From positions 49,998-113,997 of the forward strand of contig CAZDDI010000008.1 in the NCBI GenBank assembly GCA_964504195.1: a stretch of DNA of 64,000 nt. The letters are read 5' to 3'. Within the stretch, counting starts at the first letter, position 1. The number at the start of each line of letters is the position of its first letter. Both the position numbers and the translations under genes were made by a program. Shown here piece after piece: positions 46,391 through 55,541 of this stretch. Origin of the DNA: CAZDDI01 sp964504195 (GTDB taxonomy: Bacteria > Chloroflexota > Anaerolineae > B4-G1 > SLSP01). Under the pieces are notes generated by a model. The model was given only the letters and a program-made list of their open reading frames with translations. It had not been told where the DNA came from and did no database searches.

Positions 46391-46562
46391 AAATCAAAAC
46401 TAGCGTAGCGCGAACGGCGCATCTATGCGCTGACAGTTCGCGCCATCCCAGAAATTAACATCATCCACCGCACTCAGCATGGATTGTCAAATCCACGCCT
46501 TTGGGGTCTACCAAGTGTACTGAATTTAGCAATCCAGCAGGAGCAAAAGGATTTAGAATAAC
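46391..46562. other. Promoter region of the radical SAM cluster, no gene seen
   Basis: A divergent intergenic stretch. No clear consensus promoter. It borders the cruciform element. Confidence 0.4.
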
Positions 46563-46656
46563 CTCAGTAGATCACGGTTTGCTCGGGCTGGATCGCCAGA
46601 TCCAGCCCAGAACGGGGATCTAGCGATCCCCTGCGAGCATTTTATGATCTACTGAG
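46563..46656. repeat. Nested cruciform element
   Basis: 94 bp with 12-bp inverted ends CTCAGTAGATCA and TGATCTACTGAG. Inside, GCTCG pairs with CGAGC and encloses two hairpins: CTGGATC-GCCA-GATCCAG and GGGGATC-TAGC-GATCCCC. The fold is a four-way cloverleaf on either strand. No second copy was seen in the window. Confidence 0.75.
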
Positions 46657-46812
46657 CCTAAGTATATGTCAGGATGGCAGAAGGACAAATCGGGTAAGGC
46701 CAACAACTGATTGCGCCTTAACCATGCCGTGCTATAATTGTAGATACTTGGTACCAGCTGCTTAAGCGGCAATATGGAATTCTCTATTATCTACACAGAA
46801 AAGGAGTTTGCA

Positions 46813-47496
46813 ATGCGTTACGAAATTCATGGAACGGTGATGCAAAGCCTGGATATCCATCTGACCAAAGGCGAATCAATCTACACCGAAGCCGGTGGGA
46901 TGGCCTGGATGAAGGGCAACATCGAAATGAAGACCAACACCAAAGGCGGGCTGTTGAAGGGGTTGGGACGCGCACTCGCGGGCGAGTCACTTTTTATGAC
47001 CACCTACATCTGCCAGGACGAAGAAGGCTTAGTGGTATTCACGCCAGAGGCACCCGGAAAAGTCTTGGCCTTCGATCTGCAAGCCGGGCAAAGCCTGATC
47101 TGCCAACGGGATGCTTTTATGTGTGCAACTTCCAGCGTAAGCATGGAGATGCACTTCAACAAAAAGCTAGGGGCCGGAGTCTTCGGTGGCGAGGGGTTCA
47201 TTCTACAGAAAATCACCGGGCCAGGCATTGCATTCCTCGAAATCCCCGGCGAAGTGCGCGAATACACGCTCCAGACCGGCGAGCAAATGAAGGTTGATCC
47301 GGGTCACATCGCACTGTTCGAACCGTCGGTCAAGTACGACATCTCCATGGTCAAGGGTGTGACCAACGTCCTGTTCTCCGGCGAAGGTCTATTCCTGGCA
47401 ACGCTGACCGGGCCGGGCAAGATCTGGCTGGAAAGCCTCCCGCTCTCGAACCTGGCAAGCAAAATCGCCAAGTACATCCCTGTCAAACGCGGATAA
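46813..47496 (+). CDS. AIM24/TIGR00266-family protein
   Basis: 227 residues. A repeated beta-strand arrangement with GESIYTEAGGMAWM, GESLFMTTYI, GKVLAFDLQAGQSLICQRDAF and GEGLFLATLTGPGKIWLESLP matches the AIM24 (TIGR00266) family of soluble trimeric beta-prism proteins with unknown function. ATG 46813 has AAGGAG eight bases upstream; a longer in-frame start (46774) lacks support. Confidence 0.9.
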   Translation: MRYEIHGTVMQSLDIHLTKGESIYTEAGGMAWMKGNIEMKTNTKGGLLKGLGRALAGESLFMTTYICQDEEGLVVFTPEAPGKVLAFDLQAGQSLICQRDAFMCATSSVSMEMHFNKKLGAGVFGGEGFILQKITGPGIAFLEIPGEVREYTLQTGEQMKVDPGHIALFEPSVKYDISMVKGVTNVLFSGEGLFLATLTGPGKIWLESLPLSNLASKIAKYIPVKRG

Positions 47497-47513
47497 TCAA
47501 AAATAATCCACCC

Positions 47514-47544
47514 AACCTGGCAGGTTTAAGAAACCTGCCAGGTT
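47514..47544 (+). terminator. AACCTGGCAGGTTT palindrome, possible terminator
   Basis: AACCTGGCAGGTTT-AAG-AAACCTGCCAGGTT forms a 14-bp perfect stem 18 bases after the AIM24-like stop; there is no T-run, and the motif recurs in the dispersed repeats. Confidence 0.55.
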
Positions 47545-47566
47545 GCCCCTATTACAAGGAACAGCT

Positions 47567-47764
47567 ATGGACTGCAAAAAAGATGTCAATTTAGCCCACT
47601 GCACCTGCACCTACAGTCCCTGCCCGCGCAAGGGACTGTGCTGCGAGTGCATCGCCTATCACCGGCGTAACAACGAGCTGCCCGGCTGCCTCTTCCCACC
47701 GGAAGCTGAACGGACCTACGACCGTTCAATTCGCAATTTCATCGCCATCCACCAAAAACGCTGA
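47567..47764 (+). CDS. DUF6485-like small Cys-rich protein
   Basis: 65 residues with eight cysteines, starting MDCKKDVNLAHCTCTYSPC and including KGLCCECIAYHRR. The spacing matches a small conserved family of presumed metal-binding proteins (DUF6485). AAGGA lies six bases before ATG 47567. Function unknown. Confidence 0.8.
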   Translation: MDCKKDVNLAHCTCTYSPCPRKGLCCECIAYHRRNNELPGCLFPPEAERTYDRSIRNFIAIHQKR

Positions 47765-48046
47765 ACCCGTACCCATTCTTGTCAACGTCAGTCTCCCCGT
47801 ATTCCTGGTTGCTAAGACGGCCGCCCTACTGGAACCCCGGCTCGGTATTGATTGATGTTCCATCTATCTCGCGGCTCGCGTTATACCTCGTCAGCCCGAC
47901 GTTGATTTTCACCTCATTGGCGACCTCCAATGTGAGCAGTGCAGAGTTCATCCAAATCGCACTGACGCTCACATTACTCATGTAGGGCCTGGGTGAACTA
48001 GCAGCCCAGCTATTGCAACTGCGTGGCACCACGCGACGAGGCTATT

Positions 48047-49243
48047 ATGACCCTTCTTGAAACCAAGCTCGTGGCTTCCCCCACCCCAGTTACAGATGCC
48101 CCTGGCGACCATGCGCGACGCATCGCGCCGATTGCTATCGCACACACCATCCACGATACCTACACCGGCTTTTTACCGCCCTTACTGCCAATCTTTATCG
48201 AAACGCTGGGCATCACCCGCGCGGGCGCAGGATTGCTCACCGTCTTCTTGCGTATGCCCTCGCTATTCCAGCCACTCATCGGCCACCTGGCCGAGCGTAC
48301 CGGGCTGCGCTACCTGCTCATCCTGACTCCCGCTCTCACAACGATTATGATGAGCTTGCTGGGTATCGCACCAACCTATGTCGTATTGGCGCTCTTCCTG
48401 CTAGCAGCGGGAATCAGCTCAGCAGCCTTGCATACGGTTGGCCCGGTACTGGTGGGGGATCTATCGGAAAAGCGTCTGGGGCGCGGTCTGAGCTACTGGA
48501 TGGTAGGCGGCGAATTGGGGCGCGTACTAGGGCCGCTGGTGATTGCAGGCAGCCTCGGCATACTGGGACTGCAAGGTATGCCCTGGCTTATGCTCGGCGG
48601 GTTGCTCACATCCGCATGGCTCTATATCCGCTTACGCCACCTCACCAACAGCACAATTAGTCGCCCGCAACCCCAACCCTGGGGGAAGGCATTGCGCCAC
48701 ATGGGGCCGTACATGATGCTGATGGGAGTATTCGTCATCCTGCGAGGCTTTGCTACTGAAGCGTTGGGCACCTACCTGCCACTCTTTCTCACCGAACAGG
48801 GCAGCAGTCTGTGGCTGGCGGGACTCTCGCTGGCTGTGTTCGAAGCGACTGGGATGGTAGGAACATTCTTTGGTGGCGCATTGAGCGACCGGCTAGGACG
48901 GCAAAGCATTCTCCTGTTAGGTGTAGGGAGTACCTCCGCGCTGATGTTGATCTTTCTGGCCGTGGAGGGCTGGCTACTATTCCCGCTCTTGCTCTTATTA
49001 GGATTCACGGCGCTCTCGACCACGCCGGTCCTTATGGCCCTGATACAAGAGCGGTTCCCTAATAATCGCGCGCTCGCCAACGGATTCTACATGGCATTGA
49101 GCTTCGTGTTGCGCTCGCTGGTCACGCTCCTGCTCGGCTGGATCGGCGATCAGGCGGGAATGCGCAACGCCTACCTGGTCAGCGCAGTCGTGCCGCTGCT
49201 GGGACTACCTTTGATTTTCACACTCACACGGGAAAGAACTTAA
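48047..49243 (+). CDS. MFS transporter (fosmidomycin-resistance-like)
   Basis: 398 residues with about 12 membrane helices. The N-terminus IAIAHTIHDTYTGFLPPLLPIF resembles Fsr-type transporters, and GGALSDRLGR is a cytoplasmic-loop MFS signature in the second half. Export of a drug-like or other small molecule is possible; the substrate is not determined. ATG 48047 has GAGG five bases upstream. Transcribed alone. Confidence 0.87.
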   Translation: MTLLETKLVASPTPVTDAPGDHARRIAPIAIAHTIHDTYTGFLPPLLPIFIETLGITRAGAGLLTVFLRMPSLFQPLIGHLAERTGLRYLLILTPALTTIMMSLLGIAPTYVVLALFLLAAGISSAALHTVGPVLVGDLSEKRLGRGLSYWMVGGELGRVLGPLVIAGSLGILGLQGMPWLMLGGLLTSAWLYIRLRHLTNSTISRPQPQPWGKALRHMGPYMMLMGVFVILRGFATEALGTYLPLFLTEQGSSLWLAGLSLAVFEATGMVGTFFGGALSDRLGRQSILLLGVGSTSALMLIFLAVEGWLLFPLLLLLGFTALSTTPVLMALIQERFPNNRALANGFYMALSFVLRSLVTLLLGWIGDQAGMRNAYLVSAVVPLLGLPLIFTLTRERT

Positions 49244-49258
49244 TTTTTTACCTCATTA

Positions 49259-49357
49259 GGGCTTACGCGATCCCGCTGCCTGAGCCTGTCGAAGGCAACG
49301 AGTTGTGATTAGCGCGTACCCTGCGACAGGCTCAAGGCACGCTACTTACGTAAGCCC
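49259..49357. repeat. Palindromic REP-like element
   Basis: About 99 bp with inverted ends GGGCTTACG and CGTAAGCCC and two inner inverted copies of TGAGCCTGTCG/CGACAGGCTCA. The inner core matches the CGACAGGCTCA repeats at 40351 and 52420. Confidence 0.65.
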
Positions 49358-49363
49358 TGCTCA

Positions 49364-49398
49364 TAAAACGTGAAACACGCTCTTCTCATCACGTTTTA
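49364..49398 (-). terminator. Hairpin after the DegV gene
   Basis: TAAAACGTGA and TCACGTTTTA form a perfect 10-bp stem immediately after the DegV stop; the T's fall in the stem. Confidence 0.5.
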
Positions 49399-49401
49399 CG
49401 C

Positions 49402-50265
49402 TCAGCGCGTCCCATTTTGCGGATAGAAAACCATACCAATAGCATTCGGCCCACCATGTGTCCCCAGCACTGGCGTAAGGAGTCCTCTATGCACACGCCG
49501 CAAGTCCAATCGCTCGCGCAATAACTCCAAGAGATAATCCACATCCTCGTCGGCCTCAGCATGCATGAGCGCCAATTCTGCGGGTGGCCGACCAGCTAAA
49601 CGCACCTCCGCCAGGTCTACCAGATTCTGAAGCGATTTGCGCCGACTGCGCTCCTTGCCTAGCGAGGCGATCTTTCCATCCTCAACTGTCAACAAGGGCT
49701 TGAAGTTGAGCATCGTACCTACCAGACGCGCAGCGCCACCAATACGTCCGCCCCGATGTAAATACTCCAATGTATCCAGAGCGATAAACACCTCCGTAGA
49801 TGCACGCACACGCGCAACCTGGGATAACACTTCTGCCAAGTCAGCCCCGGATTGTGCCGCACGTGCCGCAGTCAATGCCTGAAAACCCAATCCCATCGAG
49901 ACGGAGCGCGAATCTACCAACTCAATGTGCAAATCAGGTAGTTCATTGCGAGCCTGCAAGGCTGAAGACAACGTACCACTCAACGCCGCTGAGATAAATA
50001 CCCCGAAAATCGTATCCGTCTGGAAACGCTCAGCCACATCTTGGAAAAAGCGAATGAAGTCTCCCACCGAAGGCTGTGAGGTCATAGGGAAATCCTTGCG
50101 AGTCTGCAACCTCTGATAAAAGCTCGGGGCATCAAGCGTGACCCCGTCCAGGAAAGTGTCCTCACCCCAATGAACATTCAAAGGAATAAGCGATATCTCC
50201 AGGTCAGCGACCAAGTCTTCCGTCAAATTCGCCGTACTATCTGTAACAACTGCAATGCGTGACAT
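49402..50265 (-). CDS. DegV-family fatty-acid-binding protein
   Basis: 287 residues. The DegV signature TDSTANLTEDLV at the N-terminus, FGVFISAALSGTLSSALQAR, LVDSRSVSMGLGFQ, EYLHRGGRIGG and the C-terminal GTHGGPNAIG are all present. Members bind fatty acids and in FakB systems feed a fatty-acid kinase; no FakA is adjacent. ATG 50265 has GGGAGG six bases upstream. A membrane-lipid gene (plsY) lies 212 bases upstream on the same strand, consistent with lipid metabolism. Confidence 0.9.
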   Translation of the reverse strand: MSRIAVVTDSTANLTEDLVADLEISLIPLNVHWGEDTFLDGVTLDAPSFYQRLQTRKDFPMTSQPSVGDFIRFFQDVAERFQTDTIFGVFISAALSGTLSSALQARNELPDLHIELVDSRSVSMGLGFQALTAARAAQSGADLAEVLSQVARVRASTEVFIALDTLEYLHRGGRIGGAARLVGTMLNFKPLLTVEDGKIASLGKERSRRKSLQNLVDLAEVRLAGRPPAELALMHAEADEDVDYLLELLRERLDLRRVHRGLLTPVLGTHGGPNAIGMVFYPQNGTR

Positions 50266-50476
50266 ATAAAGCCTCCCTAAAAAATGGTACATCAAAAAAA
50301 ATTAATGGCCTATAAACAACAAAAATCGTAACTGCCCGGGCAAAAACAGCCCAAACAATTACGAAAACAACAAATTGCGAATAATTCTATACAGGGAAAA
50401 ACGCAACGCACATGAATAACTGTCGGTACTTGTAATTCGAGCGGTATATTAACACAAAAGAAGTGCGTTACCCCTA

Positions 50477-51124
50477 CTACGACTGCCGCCGTCCAGGATG
50501 TTGCGATAGGCAAATGAGCGGGGGCTTATCAAAGTAAATCGGCAAGAAACGCTCCTGCCCATGCCAGAGTCGCACCAGATTGGGGCGTAATGCCCACAAA
50601 GTGAAGAGCATCACCGGAACGCCGAAAGCGACGGCTACCACTGGCATCCCCGCCAAAGCAAAGAGCACGGGCAGGGCTATCGCTATCAGAATTGAAGCGA
50701 GCGAAGCATGGCCCACCAACAAACTAACCAGCAGGCCTAAGCCGACCAACACCGGGAGAGCCGGCAACCACAACGTCGCCGCAGCACCCATACTAGTAAC
50801 TGTTCCCGCCCCGCCGCGAAAGCGTACAAAACACGAGTAGTTGTGTCCGACCACGGTCAATGCCCCCGCCAGGGCTAACGCCCAAAGGTCGATCCCGAAA
50901 GCCCGCCCCAACCAAATCGCAACGGCACCCTTGAAGGCATCGCTCAACACAGTAAATAAAGCCGCGACGAAACCCGCCGTTCGCCAAACGTTAGTACCAC
51001 CAGTACGCCCACTGCCATGCTTCCGCACATCTACGCCCTTGAGCAACCAAGCCCACAACAGTCCCGATGGTAGTGCCCCCAGCAAATAGGCACATAACCA
51101 AACAAAAACTATTTGTATCGCCAT
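50477..51124 (-). CDS. plsY: Glycerol-3-phosphate acyltransferase PlsY
   Basis: 215 residues with five to seven membrane helices. Motif 1 GSGRTGGTNVWR (consensus GSGNxGATN), motif 2 GHNYSCFVRFRGGAGTVTS and the later membrane segment match PlsY, which transfers acyl groups from acyl-phosphate to glycerol-3-phosphate. The usual GGKG in motif 2 reads GGAG, losing a normally conserved lysine, so activity deserves a check. ATG 51124 has GGGAGG six bases upstream. Confidence 0.87.
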   Translation of the reverse strand: MAIQIVFVWLCAYLLGALPSGLLWAWLLKGVDVRKHGSGRTGGTNVWRTAGFVAALFTVLSDAFKGAVAIWLGRAFGIDLWALALAGALTVVGHNYSCFVRFRGGAGTVTSMGAAATLWLPALPVLVGLGLLVSLLVGHASLASILIAIALPVLFALAGMPVVAVAFGVPVMLFTLWALRPNLVRLWHGQERFLPIYFDKPPLICLSQHPGRRQS

Positions 51125-51213
51125 TATATCCCTCCCTGTTCCCAATTACACTCGCTACAACCCCACAATCCGGTAAAAGTTACGCCGAAGCAAGGTTCTA
51201 TATAGCAAGAACC

Positions 51214-51337
51214 CAATAACAGTAAGTTTAGGACATAAGCCTGGCAGGTTTCAAGGCCTTGAAGTCATTATTCACCGGTAAAATCCTCTCCTGCCCAATT
51301 TGGGCAAAACCTGCCAAGTCTTACCTTAATGATATTG
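51214..51337. repeat. Element B, copy upstream of sigma factor gene
   Basis: 124 bp, + orientation, starting CAATAACAGTAAG and ending CTTAATGATATTG, with the shared interior CCTGGCAGGTTTCAAGGCC and TTCACCGGTAAAATC. Confidence 0.75.
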
Positions 51338-51499
51338 AGCAAGAACCAATTAACAAGCCGCCACTTATCTTACCACAGTTTCAAAAATCAAATTGTACGC
51401 ACGATTTGTGTAACCTTTTACTAACTTTGGGGTTATGATACATAACAAATGCGGTATAATACTCTCAAAGGATGAAGCGATCGTCTTTTGAGGAGAAAT

Positions 51500-52069
51500 A
51501 TGGAGCGCATAGACGAAAAAGAGTTAATTGAAAAGGCAAAGCACGAACCAGAAGCCTTTGGGGACCTTTATCGCCACTATGTCGAGCGCATCTACAACTA
51601 CCACTACCGACACACTAACAGCCGCGAGGAAGCAGAAGACCTTACCTCACGCACGTTCTACCGCGCGCTACGCAACCTGCACGCCTATCAAGATCGCGGG
51701 GCGACGTTTCAAGCCTGGCTATTCCGTATCGCCCATAATCTGCTGGTCAACCATTACCGTGATAGCGGGCGACGGCCTAGTATCGCCCTTGAAGATGCGC
51801 CACCGCTCAGCGCCGAATACGGTAATCCAGAGCGCGAGCTGGAGTCAGAAGAAACGCAAAGCCAGCTGCTGGATTTGATCGCCACCTTACCGGAGGAACG
51901 CAAAACATTGGTCATACTCAAATTTGTGGAGCAAATGTCCAATACCGAGATTGGTATAGTATTGGGCAAGAGCGAAGGAGCCGTGAAGGCTCTGTATCAT
52001 CGCACGCTAACGTCTTTGCGTGCTATATTATTGATGGAGCAAAGCAATCATGATTTTCAAAACCCGTAA
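51500..52069 (+). CDS. ECF-type RNA polymerase sigma factor
   Basis: 189 residues. Region 2 (FGDLYRHYVERIYNYHYRHTNSREEAEDLTSRTFYRALRNL, in parts) and region 4 (LPEERKTLVILKFVEQMSNTEIGIVLGKSEGAVKALYHR) are complete and joined by a short linker. AGGAG lies four bases before ATG 51500. The next gene overlaps its 3' end by 20 bases, the layout typical of a sigma factor and its regulator. Confidence 0.92.
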   Translation: MERIDEKELIEKAKHEPEAFGDLYRHYVERIYNYHYRHTNSREEAEDLTSRTFYRALRNLHAYQDRGATFQAWLFRIAHNLLVNHYRDSGRRPSIALEDAPPLSAEYGNPERELESEETQSQLLDLIATLPEERKTLVILKFVEQMSNTEIGIVLGKSEGAVKALYHRTLTSLRAILLMEQSNHDFQNP

Positions 52070-52370
52070 AGCCCGCTATATCACGCTGGGAAACACCTTG
52101 CAAGACGGCCACGAAGCCATGCTCGCACGAACCCTCCTAGCAGTCTTGCCACCGGTAAAACCACAAACCGCCTTCGTCACCCTATTGGAACAAGAACTAC
52201 GACAAGCAGCGCAACAGCAAGCGAACGCGACCCGCTCGCTAAATACGCTCGCCAACGCGATGGGGATTGTGGGCGGCGGCGCACTCTCCATTGTTGGTGG
52301 GGTATTGCTCTGGCGACATTGGCAACACCAACGTGACCGCAAAGCCCCTCCCAAACCTGTGTTAGCCTGA
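52050..52370 (+). CDS. Small membrane protein overlapping the sigma factor gene
   Basis: 106 residues starting inside the sigma gene (20-base overlap). The N-terminal 60 residues are predicted cytoplasmic helices, and one membrane segment follows (about 71-86, IVGGGALSIVGGVLLW) with a short basic Pro-rich tail. No anti-sigma zinc motif (HxxxCxxC) is present. The overlap and topology suggest a membrane anchor or non-canonical anti-sigma; this is inference. Confidence 0.68.
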   Translation: MIFKTRKARYITLGNTLQDGHEAMLARTLLAVLPPVKPQTAFVTLLEQELRQAAQQQANATRSLNTLANAMGIVGGGALSIVGGVLLWRHWQHQRDRKAPPKPVLA

Positions 52371-52419
52371 TCCCACGCGAAAATTTCGCCGGTGGGCAAA
52401 CCGAACGAGTTCCAGTACT

Positions 52420-52442
52420 GGTTTCGACAGGCTCAACCACCG
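52420..52442. repeat. TTTCGACAGGCTCAACCACC repeat
   Basis: Single copy of the REP-like core also seen at 40351-40400. Confidence 0.5.
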
Positions 52443-52569
52443 CCTTGTGTGTCCCACCTTTTCGACTGAGAAAAGTAGTGACTCCCTGGTTCCCTGCAGG
52501 GCACGACGCTAACGTGCCCCTCTGCGCATAGTCAACCTGGAAAAATCTCTACCGCATTGAGGAGGTAAC

Positions 52570-53913
52570 ATGCTCTTTGAACGGATCGAATCTCCCGGCC
52601 TGGCCCAATACTCGTACCTGCTAGGCGAAGGCACTCAGGCCATCGTAATTGATCCCCGGCGTGATTGCAACATCTACCTCGACCTGGCCCAACGCGCCGG
52701 AATGGACATTATCGCAATTCTCGAAACCCATCGCCACGAAGATTTCGTCAGCGGTTCGGTAGAACTTGCGGCGCGGAGTGGCGCGCCCGTATGGCACGCC
52801 GATGCGCAATTGCCCTACCGTTACGGACAACCCGGCCACGACGGGCAAACCTGGCAGCTTGGCACGTTTACGCTCCAAGCATTGCTTACACCCGGTCATA
52901 CCGAAGGCAGCCTGAGCTATGTGCTTCACGAGGCCGATGGCAAACCCTGGATGGTTTTTACCGGCGATGTGCTCTTCGCGGGCGAAGTGGGCCGCGTGGA
53001 TTTCCTCGGCATGGAGCGCGCTCCGGAAATGGCCGGGCTGCTCTACGATTCTATCTTCGGCAAGCTGTTGCCTCTGGGAGATGGGGTACTGGTCTGGCCG
53101 GGGCACGGCTACGGCTCGGCCTGCGGCAGTTCCATCGCTGCCCGCACATGGACCACACTCGGCCTGGAGCGCACCCGCAACCCCCGTTTACAACACACAG
53201 CACGGACGGACTTTGTCGCGGCTGTCACGCGCCAACTGCCCAAGCCCGCCTACTTTACCCGCATGGAAGCATGGAATCTGCACGGAGCACCCCTACTCGC
53301 CAGCCTCCCCCACCCCCGCGCGCTCGCCCCCACCGATTTCGCCGCGCAGCTCTCCGCTGCACAGGTCGTAGATACACGCTCCGGCTTTACCTTTGCGGCC
53401 AGTCATGTCCCCGGCGCACTGGCAATGGAACTAAGCCGCCTGCCACAAATGGCCGGTTGGTTCCTCACCTACGATATGCCCCTGTTGCTGATTGTGGAAG
53501 ACGATCCGCGCCCCGCCCTAGCCACGCTGCGCCGCCAGGGATTCGACGCCATCCAGGGCTACCTGGGCGGCGGGATGAGCGCCTGGATCAACAGCGGACT
53601 AGACATGCAGAGCGTAGGCGTAGTCTCACCCCACGCCCTGGCCCAGACCACCCCACGCCCGTGGCTGCTCGATGTGCGCGCGCCAGACGAATATGCCAGC
53701 GGCGCACTACCAGACGCACACAATATCCCCCTCGGCTTGCTCCCCAACCGCCTGGGAGACATCCCCGCTGACGGCCCGCTGATACTCTATTGTGGCAGCG
53801 GCCCGCGTTCTCTGTTAGGGGCCAGCCTGCTCCAACGCGCCGGACGGCACAATATCCACATTCTTGCGGGAGGTGTCACCGCTTGGCAAACCGCCGGATT
53901 TGCCTTACAATAG
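52570..53913 (+). CDS. MBL-fold persulfide-dioxygenase-like protein with two rhodanese domains
   Basis: 447 residues. N-terminal metallo-beta-lactamase fold with LETHRHEDFVSG (His54, His56, Asp58; the usual second His after Asp is Phe), TPGHTEGSLSY, FTGDVLF and WPGHGYGSACG. The reduced ligand set resembles mononuclear-iron persulfide dioxygenases. A first rhodanese-like domain (about 265-345) lacks a clear active Cys; the second (about 350-447) has LLDVRAPDEYASG and LYCGSGPRS with the active-site Cys. Probable role: oxidation or transfer of sulfane sulfur. GAGGAGG precedes the ATG. Confidence 0.86.
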   Translation: MLFERIESPGLAQYSYLLGEGTQAIVIDPRRDCNIYLDLAQRAGMDIIAILETHRHEDFVSGSVELAARSGAPVWHADAQLPYRYGQPGHDGQTWQLGTFTLQALLTPGHTEGSLSYVLHEADGKPWMVFTGDVLFAGEVGRVDFLGMERAPEMAGLLYDSIFGKLLPLGDGVLVWPGHGYGSACGSSIAARTWTTLGLERTRNPRLQHTARTDFVAAVTRQLPKPAYFTRMEAWNLHGAPLLASLPHPRALAPTDFAAQLSAAQVVDTRSGFTFAASHVPGALAMELSRLPQMAGWFLTYDMPLLLIVEDDPRPALATLRRQGFDAIQGYLGGGMSAWINSGLDMQSVGVVSPHALAQTTPRPWLLDVRAPDEYASGALPDAHNIPLGLLPNRLGDIPADGPLILYCGSGPRSLLGASLLQRAGRHNIHILAGGVTAWQTAGFALQ

Positions 53914-53971
53914 AGTCAGTAGCTAGAATCCGTTTGTAGAAGCGCACTGACGCACACATAAGGAGACGCTC

Positions 53972-55492
53972 ATGCAAGCCGTTACGACCGCTGCCCGCCA
54001 AGCCCTGGAACACGCCTACGCTCTGGAAGAACAAAACGCCATAGCAGCCGCGCTCACCGCCTGCAACAAAGCCTTGATGTTAGCCCCAGAATGGGCCGAA
54101 GCCTACAATTTTCAGGGGATGTTGCTAGATGCGTTGGAACGTCCCCGCGAAGCCATCTCCGCCTACCAACAGGCCACCTATCTCGACCCCGACTTTGCCG
54201 ATGCCCACCAAAATCTCGTAGAAGCCCTTGCCGAGCAGAATCTCTACTTTGACGAAGAAGAAAAAGCCTGGGGGTATCTGGAGTTGGCCTACGCCTATGA
54301 TGGTGAAAACGATCCCGGCGCAGCCCTGGCTGCCTGCGATGCCGCGTTGGCAATGGAGCCAGAATGGGCCGAAGCACACAACTTGCGTGGGATTCAACTT
54401 GATGCGCTGGGACGCACGGCTGAGGCCCGCGCCGCCTACCAGACTGCTTTGCAGCTCGATCCAGAGCTTGCGGGGGTCGAAGAAAACCTGGAAGCGGTCG
54501 AACGCGACCTGGCGGCGCAGGAAGCCCTCACGCAAGCCGAGAATTACCTGCGTGCCAATGCACTGGAGGCGGCGCTGGAAACCTGCCGCATCGCACTGGA
54601 AAACGCCCCTGACCTCCCCGAAGCCCACCTGCTGCATGGGCAAATCCTCGAGAGCCAACAACAACCCACAGCTGCACTCGAAGCTTACCGCGAGGCGCGC
54701 ACCCGCGACGCAACCCTAGAGAAGGCCGTCACCGCCGTACTCCGCTTGGAACTGGCCGAGAATGAGCGCAATGCCAGCCCTTCGCCCCAAGCCTGGCAAC
54801 AGCTAGAGCGCGCCTACCGCTACGACGCCGCCGGAAACACGCTACAAGCACTGACCGCGTGCGACGAAGTGTTAGCGCAGTGTCCCCAGTGGGCTGAAGC
54901 TCACAATCTGCGCGGCCTACTACTAGAGATACTGGAACTTCCCGAAGATGCACTGGAAGCTTATGACCGGGCGTTGCAACTGGCCCCGGACTTCAGCGAT
55001 GCGCGCGACAACCGCCAGGAGCTGCGTGAGACATTGCAAGCCCGCCCCCATCTAGCACAGGCGCAAACGTACCTGGAAGCTGGGGACCACTACGAAGCGG
55101 TTCTGGCGTGCAATCAGGCCCTCACCCTAGCTCCCCAACTAGCGGCGGGCTTCCGGTTGCGCGGCGCTATCCTCGAAGCAATGGGCAAGGAACGGGAGGC
55201 GCTCGAAGCCTACCGGCGCGGCGTGGCGGTGGAGCCGGATGCAGACAGCATGGAGCGGATTGCCCAACTCGCGGCGCAGCTCTACGGCGATCCGGTGATC
55301 GTGGCGACGACCAGTAATTTCGTCAAAGCCCAGATTATCAAGGGGCGGCTAGAAGTAGAAGGCATCGCGGCACAGGTGGAACATCCCAACGCAGCGTCAG
55401 TCTTCCCCAACACCTTTAGCCCCTATCACATCCTTGTTCCGGCGGAGGATGCCGTACGCGCGCAAGACCTGTTGCGCGCTGAACCAGTATAG
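53972..55492 (+). CDS. TPR protein with DUF2007-like C-terminus
   Basis: 506 residues. About ten to twelve tetratricopeptide-like repeats cover residues 1-430 with the recurring pattern A-L-x-A-C-x-x-A-L...P-E-W-A-E-A-H-N-L-R-G. The last 70 residues (STNFVKAQIIKGRLEVEGI-like) match a DUF2007-type domain sometimes annotated as a signal-transducing or ferredoxin-like fold. Probable protein-protein scaffold. Start ATG follows AAGGAG by eight bases. Confidence 0.8.
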   Translation: MQAVTTAARQALEHAYALEEQNAIAAALTACNKALMLAPEWAEAYNFQGMLLDALERPREAISAYQQATYLDPDFADAHQNLVEALAEQNLYFDEEEKAWGYLELAYAYDGENDPGAALAACDAALAMEPEWAEAHNLRGIQLDALGRTAEARAAYQTALQLDPELAGVEENLEAVERDLAAQEALTQAENYLRANALEAALETCRIALENAPDLPEAHLLHGQILESQQQPTAALEAYREARTRDATLEKAVTAVLRLELAENERNASPSPQAWQQLERAYRYDAAGNTLQALTACDEVLAQCPQWAEAHNLRGLLLEILELPEDALEAYDRALQLAPDFSDARDNRQELRETLQARPHLAQAQTYLEAGDHYEAVLACNQALTLAPQLAAGFRLRGAILEAMGKEREALEAYRRGVAVEPDADSMERIAQLAAQLYGDPVIVATTSNFVKAQIIKGRLEVEGIAAQVEHPNAASVFPNTFSPYHILVPAEDAVRAQDLLRAEPV

Positions 55493-55499
55493 AATTTAC

Positions 55500-55534
55500 G
55501 GGGCAACGCACTTTGCTTATTAGTGCGTTGCCCC
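55500..55534. terminator. Bidirectional terminator
   Basis: GGGGCAACGCACT and AGTGCGTTGCCCC form a 13-bp stem between the convergent TPR and valS stops. Confidence 0.7.
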
Positions 55535-55541
55535 CGGTTAC

